A DNA stretch of 48,804 nt, taken from contig JAJRSG010000301.1 of the NCBI GenBank assembly GCA_024278915.1, forward strand, positions 1 to 48,804, read 5' to 3'. The position numbers were made by a program, and so were the translations under genes. Each line of letters opens with the position of its first letter. Position 1 is the first letter of the stretch. Below are positions 40,136 through 47,950 of this stretch, one piece after another. The DNA is from Alphaproteobacteria bacterium (GTDB lineage: Bacteria > Pseudomonadota > Alphaproteobacteria > Caulobacterales > Maricaulaceae). The notes under the pieces are model-generated. The model did not search any database and was not told the origin of the DNA. It was given only the letters and a program-made list of their open reading frames with translations.

Positions 40136-40816
40136 ATGCCATTCTTAAAACGTAATCGCATACTTATTGCATTCTTTTTCATCATCGTTCTTGCGGGATC
40201 GTTGTTTTGGTTTGACTCGAAATATACTCCGAAAGCAAATGCGCGTTCTTGCAAGATATATCAAGCTTATTACGCAAACCTTGAAGAAGATCTTCCGCAC
40301 ATTTTTCGCCCTATTTCAAATTCAATTCCTGTTGATCCCATAAATAAGAGTTTTGAATTATTTCCATTTTTCGATCGTGACACAGGCAAACGGGAAATAG
40401 TTAAATCAGAGTATTTTTCAAAACCATATGAGAAAATAGTTTACGAAAAATTTGCGTTTGATTCAGCGAGCATTTTTAAAAATTCAGTTTTATCCGCTCC
40501 CCAAGACATTAGATCGTGTTTTCACGGGGTAATAAATGCACCTACCATTTCAATTCTTCCTGCAAAAACAATTGAATTTCTTAGATTTGGAGCACAACCC
40601 TTTAAGAACGAAGACGGCTTAACACCCGCATTTAATGCCAACTTCCTCACCGTTCACGAATTATCTTCACCTTTGATCACAAATGATAATAAATATGGTT
40701 TGATATTCGTTGAGTCATACTGTGGCCCACTATGTGGACACGGTGGTTACTTTTTGTTTGAAAACATAAACGGCGACTGGAAACAAATAGGATTTCACTC
40801 ACGCTGGGTTTCGTAA
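40136..40816 (+). CDS. Hypothetical protein with N-terminal TM anchor
   Basis: Intact AT-rich ORF; RILIAFFFIIVLAGSLFWF. Confidence 0.6.
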   Translation: MPFLKRNRILIAFFFIIVLAGSLFWFDSKYTPKANARSCKIYQAYYANLEEDLPHIFRPISNSIPVDPINKSFELFPFFDRDTGKREIVKSEYFSKPYEKIVYEKFAFDSASIFKNSVLSAPQDIRSCFHGVINAPTISILPAKTIEFLRFGAQPFKNEDGLTPAFNANFLTVHELSSPLITNDNKYGLIFVESYCGPLCGHGGYFLFENINGDWKQIGFHSRWVS

Positions 40817-40892
40817 CGAAGTTAAGGTTTCTATTTTTTCGTTTCCGCTATTACTTCTATACTTAAAGTGCACTTCTCCCCAACAGTGGATC

Positions 40893-41522
40893 TTATGTAG
40901 TATCCAATGAATACGTCCTAGAACTGTTGTCGTAGCATTTAGTTTTAAAGCTATAATTATCTATCCATTCGATGCCGTGCAATTCCGAGTCTTCAAGCGA
41001 AACGGTTTTAATTTCAGGCAATGGAAGCACCAGAGGATTGCTAAAGTCATACACTCTAACTTCATATGGGCAGGCCCAGAAACAACCAATTACTGCTAAG
41101 CTTTCACCGCTAGGAGAAAAATAAAAATCAGACCAAATGAACCCATCCTCAGGAGGGCTGTAACTTTTCATCTTCTTCGACGACAAATCAATCACAGTCT
41201 GCCCCCCACAAAGAACCTCTCCGCCAACCAAATACTCCATATTTTCGTTTATGAGCCATTCATGAAAAAAGCTGTGATAGTCCGTAAAAAAATCGAACAT
41301 TAACTCATTGGATTGGTTGTCAAAAACTCTAACCTTCGTGACCGTCCAGTTAACTTCAGGCTTACTTTGTAGATATCCAACAGTTTCCACCTTGTAACTG
41401 CCAGTTGGTGAAGTAGAGCTTGATCGACTTCCTGCGATTATTTTTTTGGGGTCGAAAAATTTCTTTATTTCTGATCTCGATATCAAAATATTGTTCATAT
41501 AGCTGTATGTATTACATTTCAA
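40893..41522 (-). CDS. Hypothetical protein (possible WD/beta-propeller-like)
   Basis: Intact AT-rich ORF; DFYFSPSGESLAVIGCFWACPYEVRVYDF. Confidence 0.55.
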   Translation of the reverse strand: MKCNTYSYMNNILISRSEIKKFFDPKKIIAGSRSSSTSPTGSYKVETVGYLQSKPEVNWTVTKVRVFDNQSNELMFDFFTDYHSFFHEWLINENMEYLVGGEVLCGGQTVIDLSSKKMKSYSPPEDGFIWSDFYFSPSGESLAVIGCFWACPYEVRVYDFSNPLVLPLPEIKTVSLEDSELHGIEWIDNYSFKTKCYDNSSRTYSLDTT

Positions 41523-41613
41523 AACTCAAGTATAGAGTCCGCTTCTGCCTCCAAAGCAAACGCCTCATTCGTTGTTCATGTTTGTGTAGGTGGGCGTCTC
41601 GTCAATTGCCTCA

Positions 41614-41642
41614 CTGGATCCCGCCTTCGCGGGGATGAGCGG
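41614..41642. repeat. Third, shorter copy of the REP-like repeat
   Basis: CTGGATCCCGCCTTCGCGGGGATGAGCGG versus 38994-39023. Confidence 0.8.
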
Positions 41643-41671
41643 AAACTTGGTGTTGAGTTGAGGTGGAGAGA

Positions 41672-42412
41672 TTAGCCCTTAATAAAATGTTCTAGGGCTT
41701 CCGAGAGGTGGGCGGCGAGTTTGGTGGCTTTTGGGTCTGTGTCGATTAGGTCTTGGCGCACTTCCAGTGTGATATGGCGCAGGCCACGGGGGAGGACATG
41801 GCGGTCCATGGTGTGGTTTAGTTTCAAGGCAGAATAGGGTTCATTCAGGCCGATGCGGTAGGGGTGAACCTGTTAGATTTCTGTCTTGACCGCTTGCGCT
41901 TTGTCTTCGTCCACTTTCCACAACAGGCCGATATCTAGTTCGCGGCGTTTGCCTTGGCTTGGCTTTGGGGTGAAACTGTGAATAGAGATGATTAAGGGGT
42001 CAATGAAACGGTTCACCGCCGCGTCAATTTGTTGTTCCAAGACCCGGTGATAGGGTTCGTAATAATTATCGATGCGGGCGTGACGTTCCGAATTGGTCAA
42101 GTTTTGGTTACCGGGGATCAAGGTGCCGTCACTGATTTCTGGGATCAGGCCGGGGTCGTTTACATCCCGATTAGGGTCGATGAGCAGTCGGGTAAAACCG
42201 GCGAGAAGTCCGGCCGCGCCAAAGGTTTTGCAAAATTCCTGTGTCAGTTTCGCCGCGCCAATGTCCCACCCGATATGGCGGTTTAGGTCTTGGGCAGTAA
42301 GGCCCAGATTGTGATATTTTTGCGGAACAGCATTGGTGGCGTGATCGCAAAAGCAGAACACGGGCGAGCCTGATTTTTCAGGCAAAACAATGGTGGGGAT
42401 GTCTTTATCCAT
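41672..42412 (-). pseudogene. N-formylglutamate amidohydrolase family gene interrupted by an in-frame TAA (41873-41875)
   Basis: ORF 41873-42412 ends ...AVKTEI*; in the same frame translation continues QVHPYRIGLNEPYSALKLNHTMDRHVLPRGLRHITLEVRQDLIDTDPKATKLAAHLSEALEHFIKG* to 41672. Confidence 0.82.
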
Positions 42413-42451
42413 AGGGCAGACTTATGGCGGGTTTCGTATGAAGTAAAGGGT

Positions 42452-43588
42452 TTATATGCCGACGAGAGTTTCTTTCACCAGATGGTCGACAACGGCTTTT
42501 AGGGCGTCTTCTTTGTTGGCTCCTTTTTGGGTTTCTCTCTCATACACTTCCACTTGTCGGAAGGCGCTGGAGCCGCGCTCAATGATGGTGCGGGTGTGGA
42601 GAAGTTCTTTCTCGCAGCCCAAGGCTTGGGCGTGTTGCATTAAAAACCCGACCAGTTCTTCATTTAGTTCTTTGAACGGTTTGCATTCGCCTTTGCCAAA
42701 GTCGATCAATTTGCCTTTCACGCCGAACCTTTGGGCCAGCCAGCGGTTCTCTGCGATCAGCAGTGCCGGATAGATGCGCCATTTAATATTGCGCTCTTTG
42801 AGGTGTACAAACATGCGGGTCAGGCATTGATACATGGCGACAATGGCCAGCGTGTCTTCCATGCGCGTACACATGTCACAAATGCGCGCTTCCAGAGTGG
42901 GGAAACGTACAGAGGGGCGAATGTCCCACCATAATTTAGAAGCATCTTCGATGACGCCGGCGCCCACGAGCGTACCGACCAAGCGTTCATATTCGCCGAT
43001 GGATGTCATGGATTCGGGAATGCCGGTGCGGGGCATGCCGTCAAATACGGACAGGCGGTAAGATTGCATGCCCATAATATCTCCTTCCCAAAACGGCGAG
43101 GAAGTGGTCAGGGCCAACATGTGCGGCAGGAAATACCGCATTTGGTTCATCACATCGATACGCATGCCGGGGTCAAGGATTCCCACATGTACATGGGTGC
43201 CACAAATCAACATGCGGCGGATGGCTCCTTGCAAGTCCTTGTCCATTTTGGAATAGCGTTCGGCCCGTGTGGGTTGTTGCTCGCGCCATGAGGTAAAAGG
43301 ATGGGTGCTGGCCGCCATGAGTTGCAGGTCAAACTTTCCGGCAATGTGGGAAAGCGTGCCGCGCATATGGGTCAGGTTTTCTCGTACATCGTCGAGGTTC
43401 TGGCAAATCGGCGTAGCGATTTCGATTTGGCATTGCAAGAATTCTGGCGTTACATGATCGCCAAGGGCTTCTTTACAGGCCTTGAAAAATTCTTCGGGAG
43501 GTTGGGCGGCGGCGGCGCGCGTTTCTGGATTCACAAGTAGATATTCTTCTTCCACACCCAGTGTCGGCCAAAAATCATCTAAACGCAT
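42452..43588 (-). CDS. Carboxylate-amine ligase / glutamate-cysteine ligase family 2 (YbdK-like)
   Basis: PTLGVEEEYLLVNPETRAA; ICGTHVHVGI; ARICDMCTRMED; start at MRLDDFWPTLG. Confidence 0.9.
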   Translation of the reverse strand: MRLDDFWPTLGVEEEYLLVNPETRAAAAQPPEEFFKACKEALGDHVTPEFLQCQIEIATPICQNLDDVRENLTHMRGTLSHIAGKFDLQLMAASTHPFTSWREQQPTRAERYSKMDKDLQGAIRRMLICGTHVHVGILDPGMRIDVMNQMRYFLPHMLALTTSSPFWEGDIMGMQSYRLSVFDGMPRTGIPESMTSIGEYERLVGTLVGAGVIEDASKLWWDIRPSVRFPTLEARICDMCTRMEDTLAIVAMYQCLTRMFVHLKERNIKWRIYPALLIAENRWLAQRFGVKGKLIDFGKGECKPFKELNEELVGFLMQHAQALGCEKELLHTRTIIERGSSAFRQVEVYERETQKGANKEDALKAVVDHLVKETLVGI

Positions 43589-43731
43589 AAAACCCCCCAT
43601 TTTGATTGCAGAATAACAGAAAACCTTCATTTGTAAAATGGCTGAAATTAATGGTTTTATTGTCTTGAGCCGCGGCCTGAAAAGATGTATCCCCTTGCGC
43701 ACTGCCAAACCACTAGGCAGAACATGGATAT

Positions 43732-43811
43732 GGTGAGGTGGCCGAGTGGTTTAAGGCGCACACGTTTTTATGGCTTGACCATAAAAACCATCTATGTTTG
43801 AAAGCGTGCGC
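43732..43811 (+). pseudogene. Rearranged partial copy of tRNA-Ser(GGA) with hairpin inserted at the anticodon arm
   Basis: 43732-43761 is identical to 43854-43883 of the intact tRNA; followed by TTTTTATGG-CTTGA-CCATAAAAA hairpin and later GAAAGCGTGCGC. Confidence 0.75.
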
Positions 43812-43853
43812 TTATCTGAAACCACTTTGGTTAAGTGCAGAGTATAAATGATT

Positions 43854-43944
43854 GGTGAGGTGGCCGAGTGGTTTAAGGCGCACGCTTGGAAAGCGTGTGT
43901 GCGTTAATAGCGTACCGTGGGTTCGAATCCCATCCTCACCTCCA
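43854..43944 (+). tRNA. tRNA-Ser (GGA anticodon), CCA encoded
   Basis: Acceptor GGTGAGG/CCTCACC, D-arm GCCGAGTGGTTTAAGGC, anticodon loop TTGGAAA, long variable arm, T-arm GTGGGTTCGAATCCCAT, CCA. Confidence 0.95.
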
Positions 43945-44241
43945 CTCCCTTCTCGTACAAACCTACTGACAATGTCCACGTTCCGATCCGAAGGCGAGAG
44001 CGAAAAGCGCAGAAGTTTCGATCGATAAAAGTTACACAAAGATGGTGATCCGCTCACCGTCAAATCTACAACTTATTTCACCTCAGATGTCATTTAATCT
44101 CAAGACATTCATTTCGAAAATTCAGACATCAAGCCCAAAAGCAGTGGAATGTTGTAACGGCATCAGTGTACGCTTAGAAAAAGAACACAGGCCAAAACTC
44201 AACCGACCTCGTCTACTTGACAAAGCCGTCGGCATATAAGG

Positions 44242-44267
44242 AATAGTTTCGGTTACTGTCACCGTAA
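44242..44267. repeat. 26-bp direct repeat copy 1 (AATAGTTTCGGTTACTGTCACCGTAA)
   Basis: One mismatch versus 47719-47744. Confidence 0.8.
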
Positions 44268-44284
44268 TTAAAGCCGATGCGACT

Positions 44285-44650
44285 TCATCCAACATCAGCT
44301 ACGTTGCTGGCTTCTATGATTTTTTCTAGCTCGGAATAATATAAACCTTGGGCACACGTATCTAAGTCAAAAAACAATTCCCAAAAACCATCTTCCAACC
44401 ATGCCTTTGGAGCAAATTCAATCAGGCCGTTTTTAAATTTCTTTATTTTCCAATTACTCGGAGGCGTGTCATCAATAATATCAAAATCTTTGATAGGAAA
44501 CATTGCAGGAATAGCATTGTTCTCTGTTACTAACCGTAAATTAATACAATTCCCAATTTCGATTTCGAGAGAAATCACATCGTAAACCTTTTCAGGTACC
44601 AGCCAACCTAAATGATGTTTAGAAATTATTTTTTTTAAAGTCACTTTCAT
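44285..44650 (-). CDS. Hypothetical protein, putative immunity protein
   Basis: Intact 121-aa acidic ORF starting 7 nt after a toxin-like C-terminal stub. Confidence 0.5.
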   Translation of the reverse strand: MKVTLKKIISKHHLGWLVPEKVYDVISLEIEIGNCINLRLVTENNAIPAMFPIKDFDIIDDTPPSNWKIKKFKNGLIEFAPKAWLEDGFWELFFDLDTCAQGLYYSELEKIIEASNVADVG

Positions 44651-44657
44651 GTATAGT

Positions 44658-44756
44658 CTACCTAGAATTAAAAACTACTTTATAGTCAGAACCATAGTAA
44701 ATTACACCTTCAGAGTTTTGGTAAAAATGAACCTGAAAATTTCCCGACGGTGATTT
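44658..44756 (-). pseudogene. Truncated C-terminus of a polymorphic-toxin-like protein
   Basis: Reverse frame KSPSGNFQVHFYQNSEGVIYYGSDYKVVFNSR*, open up to the boundary of the MITE-like element. Confidence 0.5.
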
Positions 44757-44972
44757 GGCATTGTCAGAGGAAAGTCTTTAGTTTGCAAGATTTGATTTTA
44801 GCATGAACTTAGGCTGCAATTTGTCTCCATTCGGCAAGCGCTAAATCTCGATATTTCTTGAAAATATCTCTGCCTGATCGTTATGGTGTTTTGTGGTATT
44901 TAAATAAATTGCTCATGACAAATGTCTAGCTATCAACTATTTATCAATTATGAATTTTCCTCTGACAATGCC
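44757..44972 (-). mobile_element. MITE-like internally deleted IS6-family derivative, copy A
   Basis: Terminal inverted repeats GGCATTGTCAGAGGAAA; minus strand encodes MSNLFKYHKTP* then FKKYRDLALAEWRQIAA*, N- and C-terminal transposase remnants. Confidence 0.75.
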
Positions 44973-45044
44973 CACATAGGACCGAATTTCTAAATAAGGC
45001 TGACCGTGTGATAACGATAGGACAAGGCCAATAGCTGAGCCTTT

Positions 45045-46619
45045 TTATAGTTTATTAAGTTTGATTTGCGTTGGTGGAAGTTGAACTGGCGTACTGCAAT
45101 TTTGAACATAAGTAGTTTCTTTTTCTTCGACTAGCAGAATGAGTGTAATTTCTTTATTTTTACCGCAAGCGTCAATAGTGTAATCAATGTATTCATTTGT
45201 CTCGTTTACTGGGTCGATACCGTCCAGGCTTTTAATAATAGGCGAGGACTTGAATGGGTCACACGAAGAAACTGCATATAAGCGATTTTTTTGATCAACC
45301 CCAACACCAAAAAACTCTCCGCAAGCGGATAAGACTATAGCTTGGGTTGCTGCTATTTGGAGACTAAAAGTTGATGGTGTTATTTTATCGAATTCTGCTC
45401 CTTGCTTTTCGAATTGAGCTAAAATCTCGTCCCAGCGACTCGTCCCTTGACCTGAAACGATTGTTTCTATGGAACTCAGGGCATTTAAGTTTGAAGACTT
45501 AATGATAGAATTGAATTTAGACGATAGCTCTATCTCTTCTTCAGGAGCTTCCCAAAGCTGGCGCCATAAATCGAATTCTGTATGGTCTTCATTTTTTATC
45601 TGGAAGTCTCTGATTGCAATCCAATTCATGAATGCCCCACATGTATACCTAGATCTACTTTTTATTGAGCCTATGGCATCCTTCATAGAAAGGTGCCGCA
45701 ACATATTGCTGCAATTATTATATGCTCTTTCTAGTTTTTTCTCGATTGTGATCTCAGGTTCAGATAGCTTCGAAGTCGCGTGCCAAGAGGCATATTCAGC
45801 AGCCCCCTCGTGGATCCACCAATTACTCGACTGTTCCGCTGCTTTAGGTGTCCACAGATGAAACAGCTCGTGAGCAATGAAGTCCTTTGAATTTGATATG
45901 TATTTTTTTGTTGGTCTGTAATTGTCCGGAAAATGATACCTCAGGAAAACTACACCATTTTGGGTCGTATCACCTCGATTAAACGACTTCTCAGATGGTT
46001 TACCCAATACAATTATTAGTGGTTTTTGATCGGGGACACTTGACATTTGCTCCGAATAATATGTTAAAATTTCATCGGTAAAGGAGAATAGGTTTTGTTC
46101 AAATTCCTTTGGTAGCGAAACACCTTTGAGCCAATCAAACCTTTCTGAGGTCGCAGATATTGATCCCAACAATAGATATCCATTAAAATTATGTGATCTT
46201 TCAAATTTTGTTTGAGTGCCTGATAGAGCTGTGTAGACAATTGAACTGACTCTGCCATTAGGCAAAACGGGCGGCGCGTATAGCACGTAAGTATTTTGTG
46301 AAATCTCGGTTAATAATGGATAAATTGAATTCTCTTCTTCTACATCTAATTCAATTGATAATTGGAAGTTACTTTTTGGATTTTCGAATTTAAGAACTCC
46401 ATCAGTGATTTTTCCATCTGGGGTTTGAATTTTTGCAGATGGATTCCTGTACCCCGGTTCAGTGAATTCGATAAACGCCCTTGGTTGACCCAAGGCATAA
46501 TTTATCACTATTCCGCTATCAGTTTCGAATATCTCGATTGTGCTATTGTTTTTGGGTGAGTTACACGAAGATAGAAGAAAATATAAGATTGTAAGTGTTA
46601 TAAGTGTTCCACGGGCCAT
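45045..46619 (-). CDS. Putative lipoprotein metallopeptidase (gluzincin-like HExxH...E)
   Basis: Lipobox-like LLSSC; DFIAHELFHLWTPKAAEQSSNWWIHEGAAEYASW. Confidence 0.65.
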   Translation of the reverse strand: MARGTLITLTILYFLLSSCNSPKNNSTIEIFETDSGIVINYALGQPRAFIEFTEPGYRNPSAKIQTPDGKITDGVLKFENPKSNFQLSIELDVEEENSIYPLLTEISQNTYVLYAPPVLPNGRVSSIVYTALSGTQTKFERSHNFNGYLLLGSISATSERFDWLKGVSLPKEFEQNLFSFTDEILTYYSEQMSSVPDQKPLIIVLGKPSEKSFNRGDTTQNGVVFLRYHFPDNYRPTKKYISNSKDFIAHELFHLWTPKAAEQSSNWWIHEGAAEYASWHATSKLSEPEITIEKKLERAYNNCSNMLRHLSMKDAIGSIKSRSRYTCGAFMNWIAIRDFQIKNEDHTEFDLWRQLWEAPEEEIELSSKFNSIIKSSNLNALSSIETIVSGQGTSRWDEILAQFEKQGAEFDKITPSTFSLQIAATQAIVLSACGEFFGVGVDQKNRLYAVSSCDPFKSSPIIKSLDGIDPVNETNEYIDYTIDACGKNKEITLILLVEEKETTYVQNCSTPVQLPPTQIKLNKL

Positions 46620-46686
46620 TCAGAGCTCTCCCAAAAGATGAAGCTCTATAAAAGACTTATCCGCCGATGGTGCAATATATTTTATG

Positions 46687-46902
46687 GGCATTGTCAGAGG
46701 AAAATTCATAATTGATAAATAGTCGATAGCTAGACATTTGTCATGAGCAATTTATTCAAATACCACAAAACATCATAACGATCAGGCAGAGATACTTTCA
46801 AGAAATATCGAGATTTAGCGCTCTCCGAATGGAGACAAATTGCAGCTCAAACTCACACCAAAATCCTATCTTGCAATCAACTAACTTTCCGCTGACAGTG
46901 CC
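46687..46902 (+). mobile_element. MITE-like internally deleted IS6-family derivative, copy B (inverted relative to copy A)
   Basis: GGCATTGTCAGAGGAAAATTC...CTTTCCGCTGACAGTGCC; same deletion junction as copy A (MSNLFKYHKTS*...FKKYRDLALSEWRQIAAQ). Confidence 0.78.
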
Positions 46903-46926
46903 CTGATGCCGTTACAAAGCCACCGT

Positions 46927-47316
46927 TTACGCCTTTAGATTTTTTGCAATCCATTTCGTTAAATCAAGTTCTGATAAATTGCCTGAAGCCAATTTCATAA
47001 ATGTGTCGTATTTTTCAGTTTGGCAAGTTTTTAATTTTGCGTTGTTTAGATGCAAAAATAGCTGGCAAACGATTAAAGCTGTACGTTTATTGCCGTCTAC
47101 GAACGGATGGTTCATGGCAATACCGTAGGCATAACTTGCGGCTAAAGCGGCAAGGGAGGGTTTGGGATTTGAATAATGGTAGAGGCTTTTGGGCTTACTC
47201 AAAGCAGATTCGAGAAGCCCATCATCTCTAATACCTTCACCACCGCCATGCTCAGCTAGCTGTCTTCTGTGGATGGCTAATACAACATCATTCCGCACCC
47301 AGTTTAATTCTCTCAT
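46927..47316 (-). CDS. doc: Doc (death-on-curing, Fic-fold) family toxin
   Basis: HPFVDGNKRTALIVCQLFL Fic/Doc motif; GIRDDGLLESALSKPKSLYHY. Confidence 0.92.
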   Translation of the reverse strand: MRELNWVRNDVVLAIHRRQLAEHGGGEGIRDDGLLESALSKPKSLYHYSNPKPSLAALAASYAYGIAMNHPFVDGNKRTALIVCQLFLHLNNAKLKTCQTEKYDTFMKLASGNLSELDLTKWIAKNLKA

Positions 47317-47541
47317 CTATTCTGCAAGCTTTTTAAGAGCGTCGCGGTCCTCACGCATAATCAACTCTGCGGCCTCTATTTGCATGGAAAAGCTAGGGTC
47401 ATAAGGCGTGAGCTCTATACCGCTAGGTGTTTCAATCACAAATAGGGTGTCCCCTTTTTCTACGCGGAGTTTTGATAAAATTGCTTTTGGTAACACAATA
47501 CCTGTTGAGTTACCCACGGTAGTTATTTTTAATGCAGTCAT
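47317..47541 (-). CDS. AbrB/MazE-type antitoxin
   Basis: LKITTVGNSTGIVLPKAILSKLRVEKGDTLFVIETPSGIELTPYDPSF; directly upstream of doc. Confidence 0.9.
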   Translation of the reverse strand: MTALKITTVGNSTGIVLPKAILSKLRVEKGDTLFVIETPSGIELTPYDPSFSMQIEAAELIMREDRDALKKLAE

Positions 47542-47560
47542 TATGTTTTCCTTATTGTGT

Positions 47561-47578
47561 TTATAACATACGTTATAA
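47561..47578. promoter_or_regulatory. Palindromic putative operator of the toxin-antitoxin operon
   Basis: TTATAAC-ATAC-GTTATAA, 20 bp upstream of the antitoxin start. Confidence 0.5.
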
Positions 47579-47686
47579 CAATAAGAAAGGCAACCCTAGT
47601 GATAGATTAAACTTTAGTCTGGCTCTTGTCACTGCCTCCAGTGCGTCTGTAATTTCCAGAATAACAATGCGTGCAAGTCGAGCCAT
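47576..47686 (-). pseudogene. Possible RAYT (REP-associated tyrosine transposase) N-terminal remnant
   Basis: Minus-strand frame from 47686 begins MARLARIVI then diverges; lies just downstream of the 26-bp repeat. Confidence 0.33.
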
Positions 47687-47718
47687 ACTATCCACTTACC
47701 CTGTATCTTACATAACAC

Positions 47719-47744
47719 AATAGTTTCGGTAACTGTCACCGTAA
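47719..47744. repeat. 26-bp direct repeat copy 2 (AATAGTTTCGGTAACTGTCACCGTAA)
   Basis: One mismatch versus 44242-44267. Confidence 0.8.
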
Positions 47745-47839
47745 CTCCAGAGCAGAGAAATCACTGCAGAAGTTCGTGTCAATCCACGCCCAGTTACACA
47801 ATCACTTTAACCATGAAAGGCACTTAAATTATAGAGAAA

Positions 47840-47948
47840 ATTTCAAGAAATGCCGAGATCAAGCACTAGCCGAGTGGAGGAAAATTGCAGCCTAAGTTTA
47901 TGTCCAAATCAAATCTTGCAAACTACCTGCTTTCCTCTGACAATGCCC
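47840..47948 (+). mobile_element. 3' fragment of a further IS6-like element (C-terminal end plus terminal repeat)
   Basis: TTTCAAGAAATGCCGAGATCAAGCACTAGCCGAGTGGAGGAAAATTGCAGCC (FKKCRDQALAEWRKIAA*) ... CTTTCCTCTGACAATGCCC. Confidence 0.7.
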
Positions 47949-47950
47949 CC

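Noticed and set aside
38790-41650. CRISPR array suggested by repeated GC-rich palindromes
   Set aside because: Only three copies, irregularly spaced and in both orientations, no regular spacers or cas genes; fits REP-like repeats.
43964-43978. ACTGACAATGTCC resembling the IS6-like terminal repeat just after tRNA-Ser
   Set aside because: Only about 11 of 13 positions match and no transposase remnant beside it; could be chance.
43812-44063. Minus-strand ORF ...GEDGIRTHGTLLTHTRFPSVRLKPLGHLT...
   Set aside because: It is the antisense reading of tRNA-Ser, a well-known spurious ORF type.
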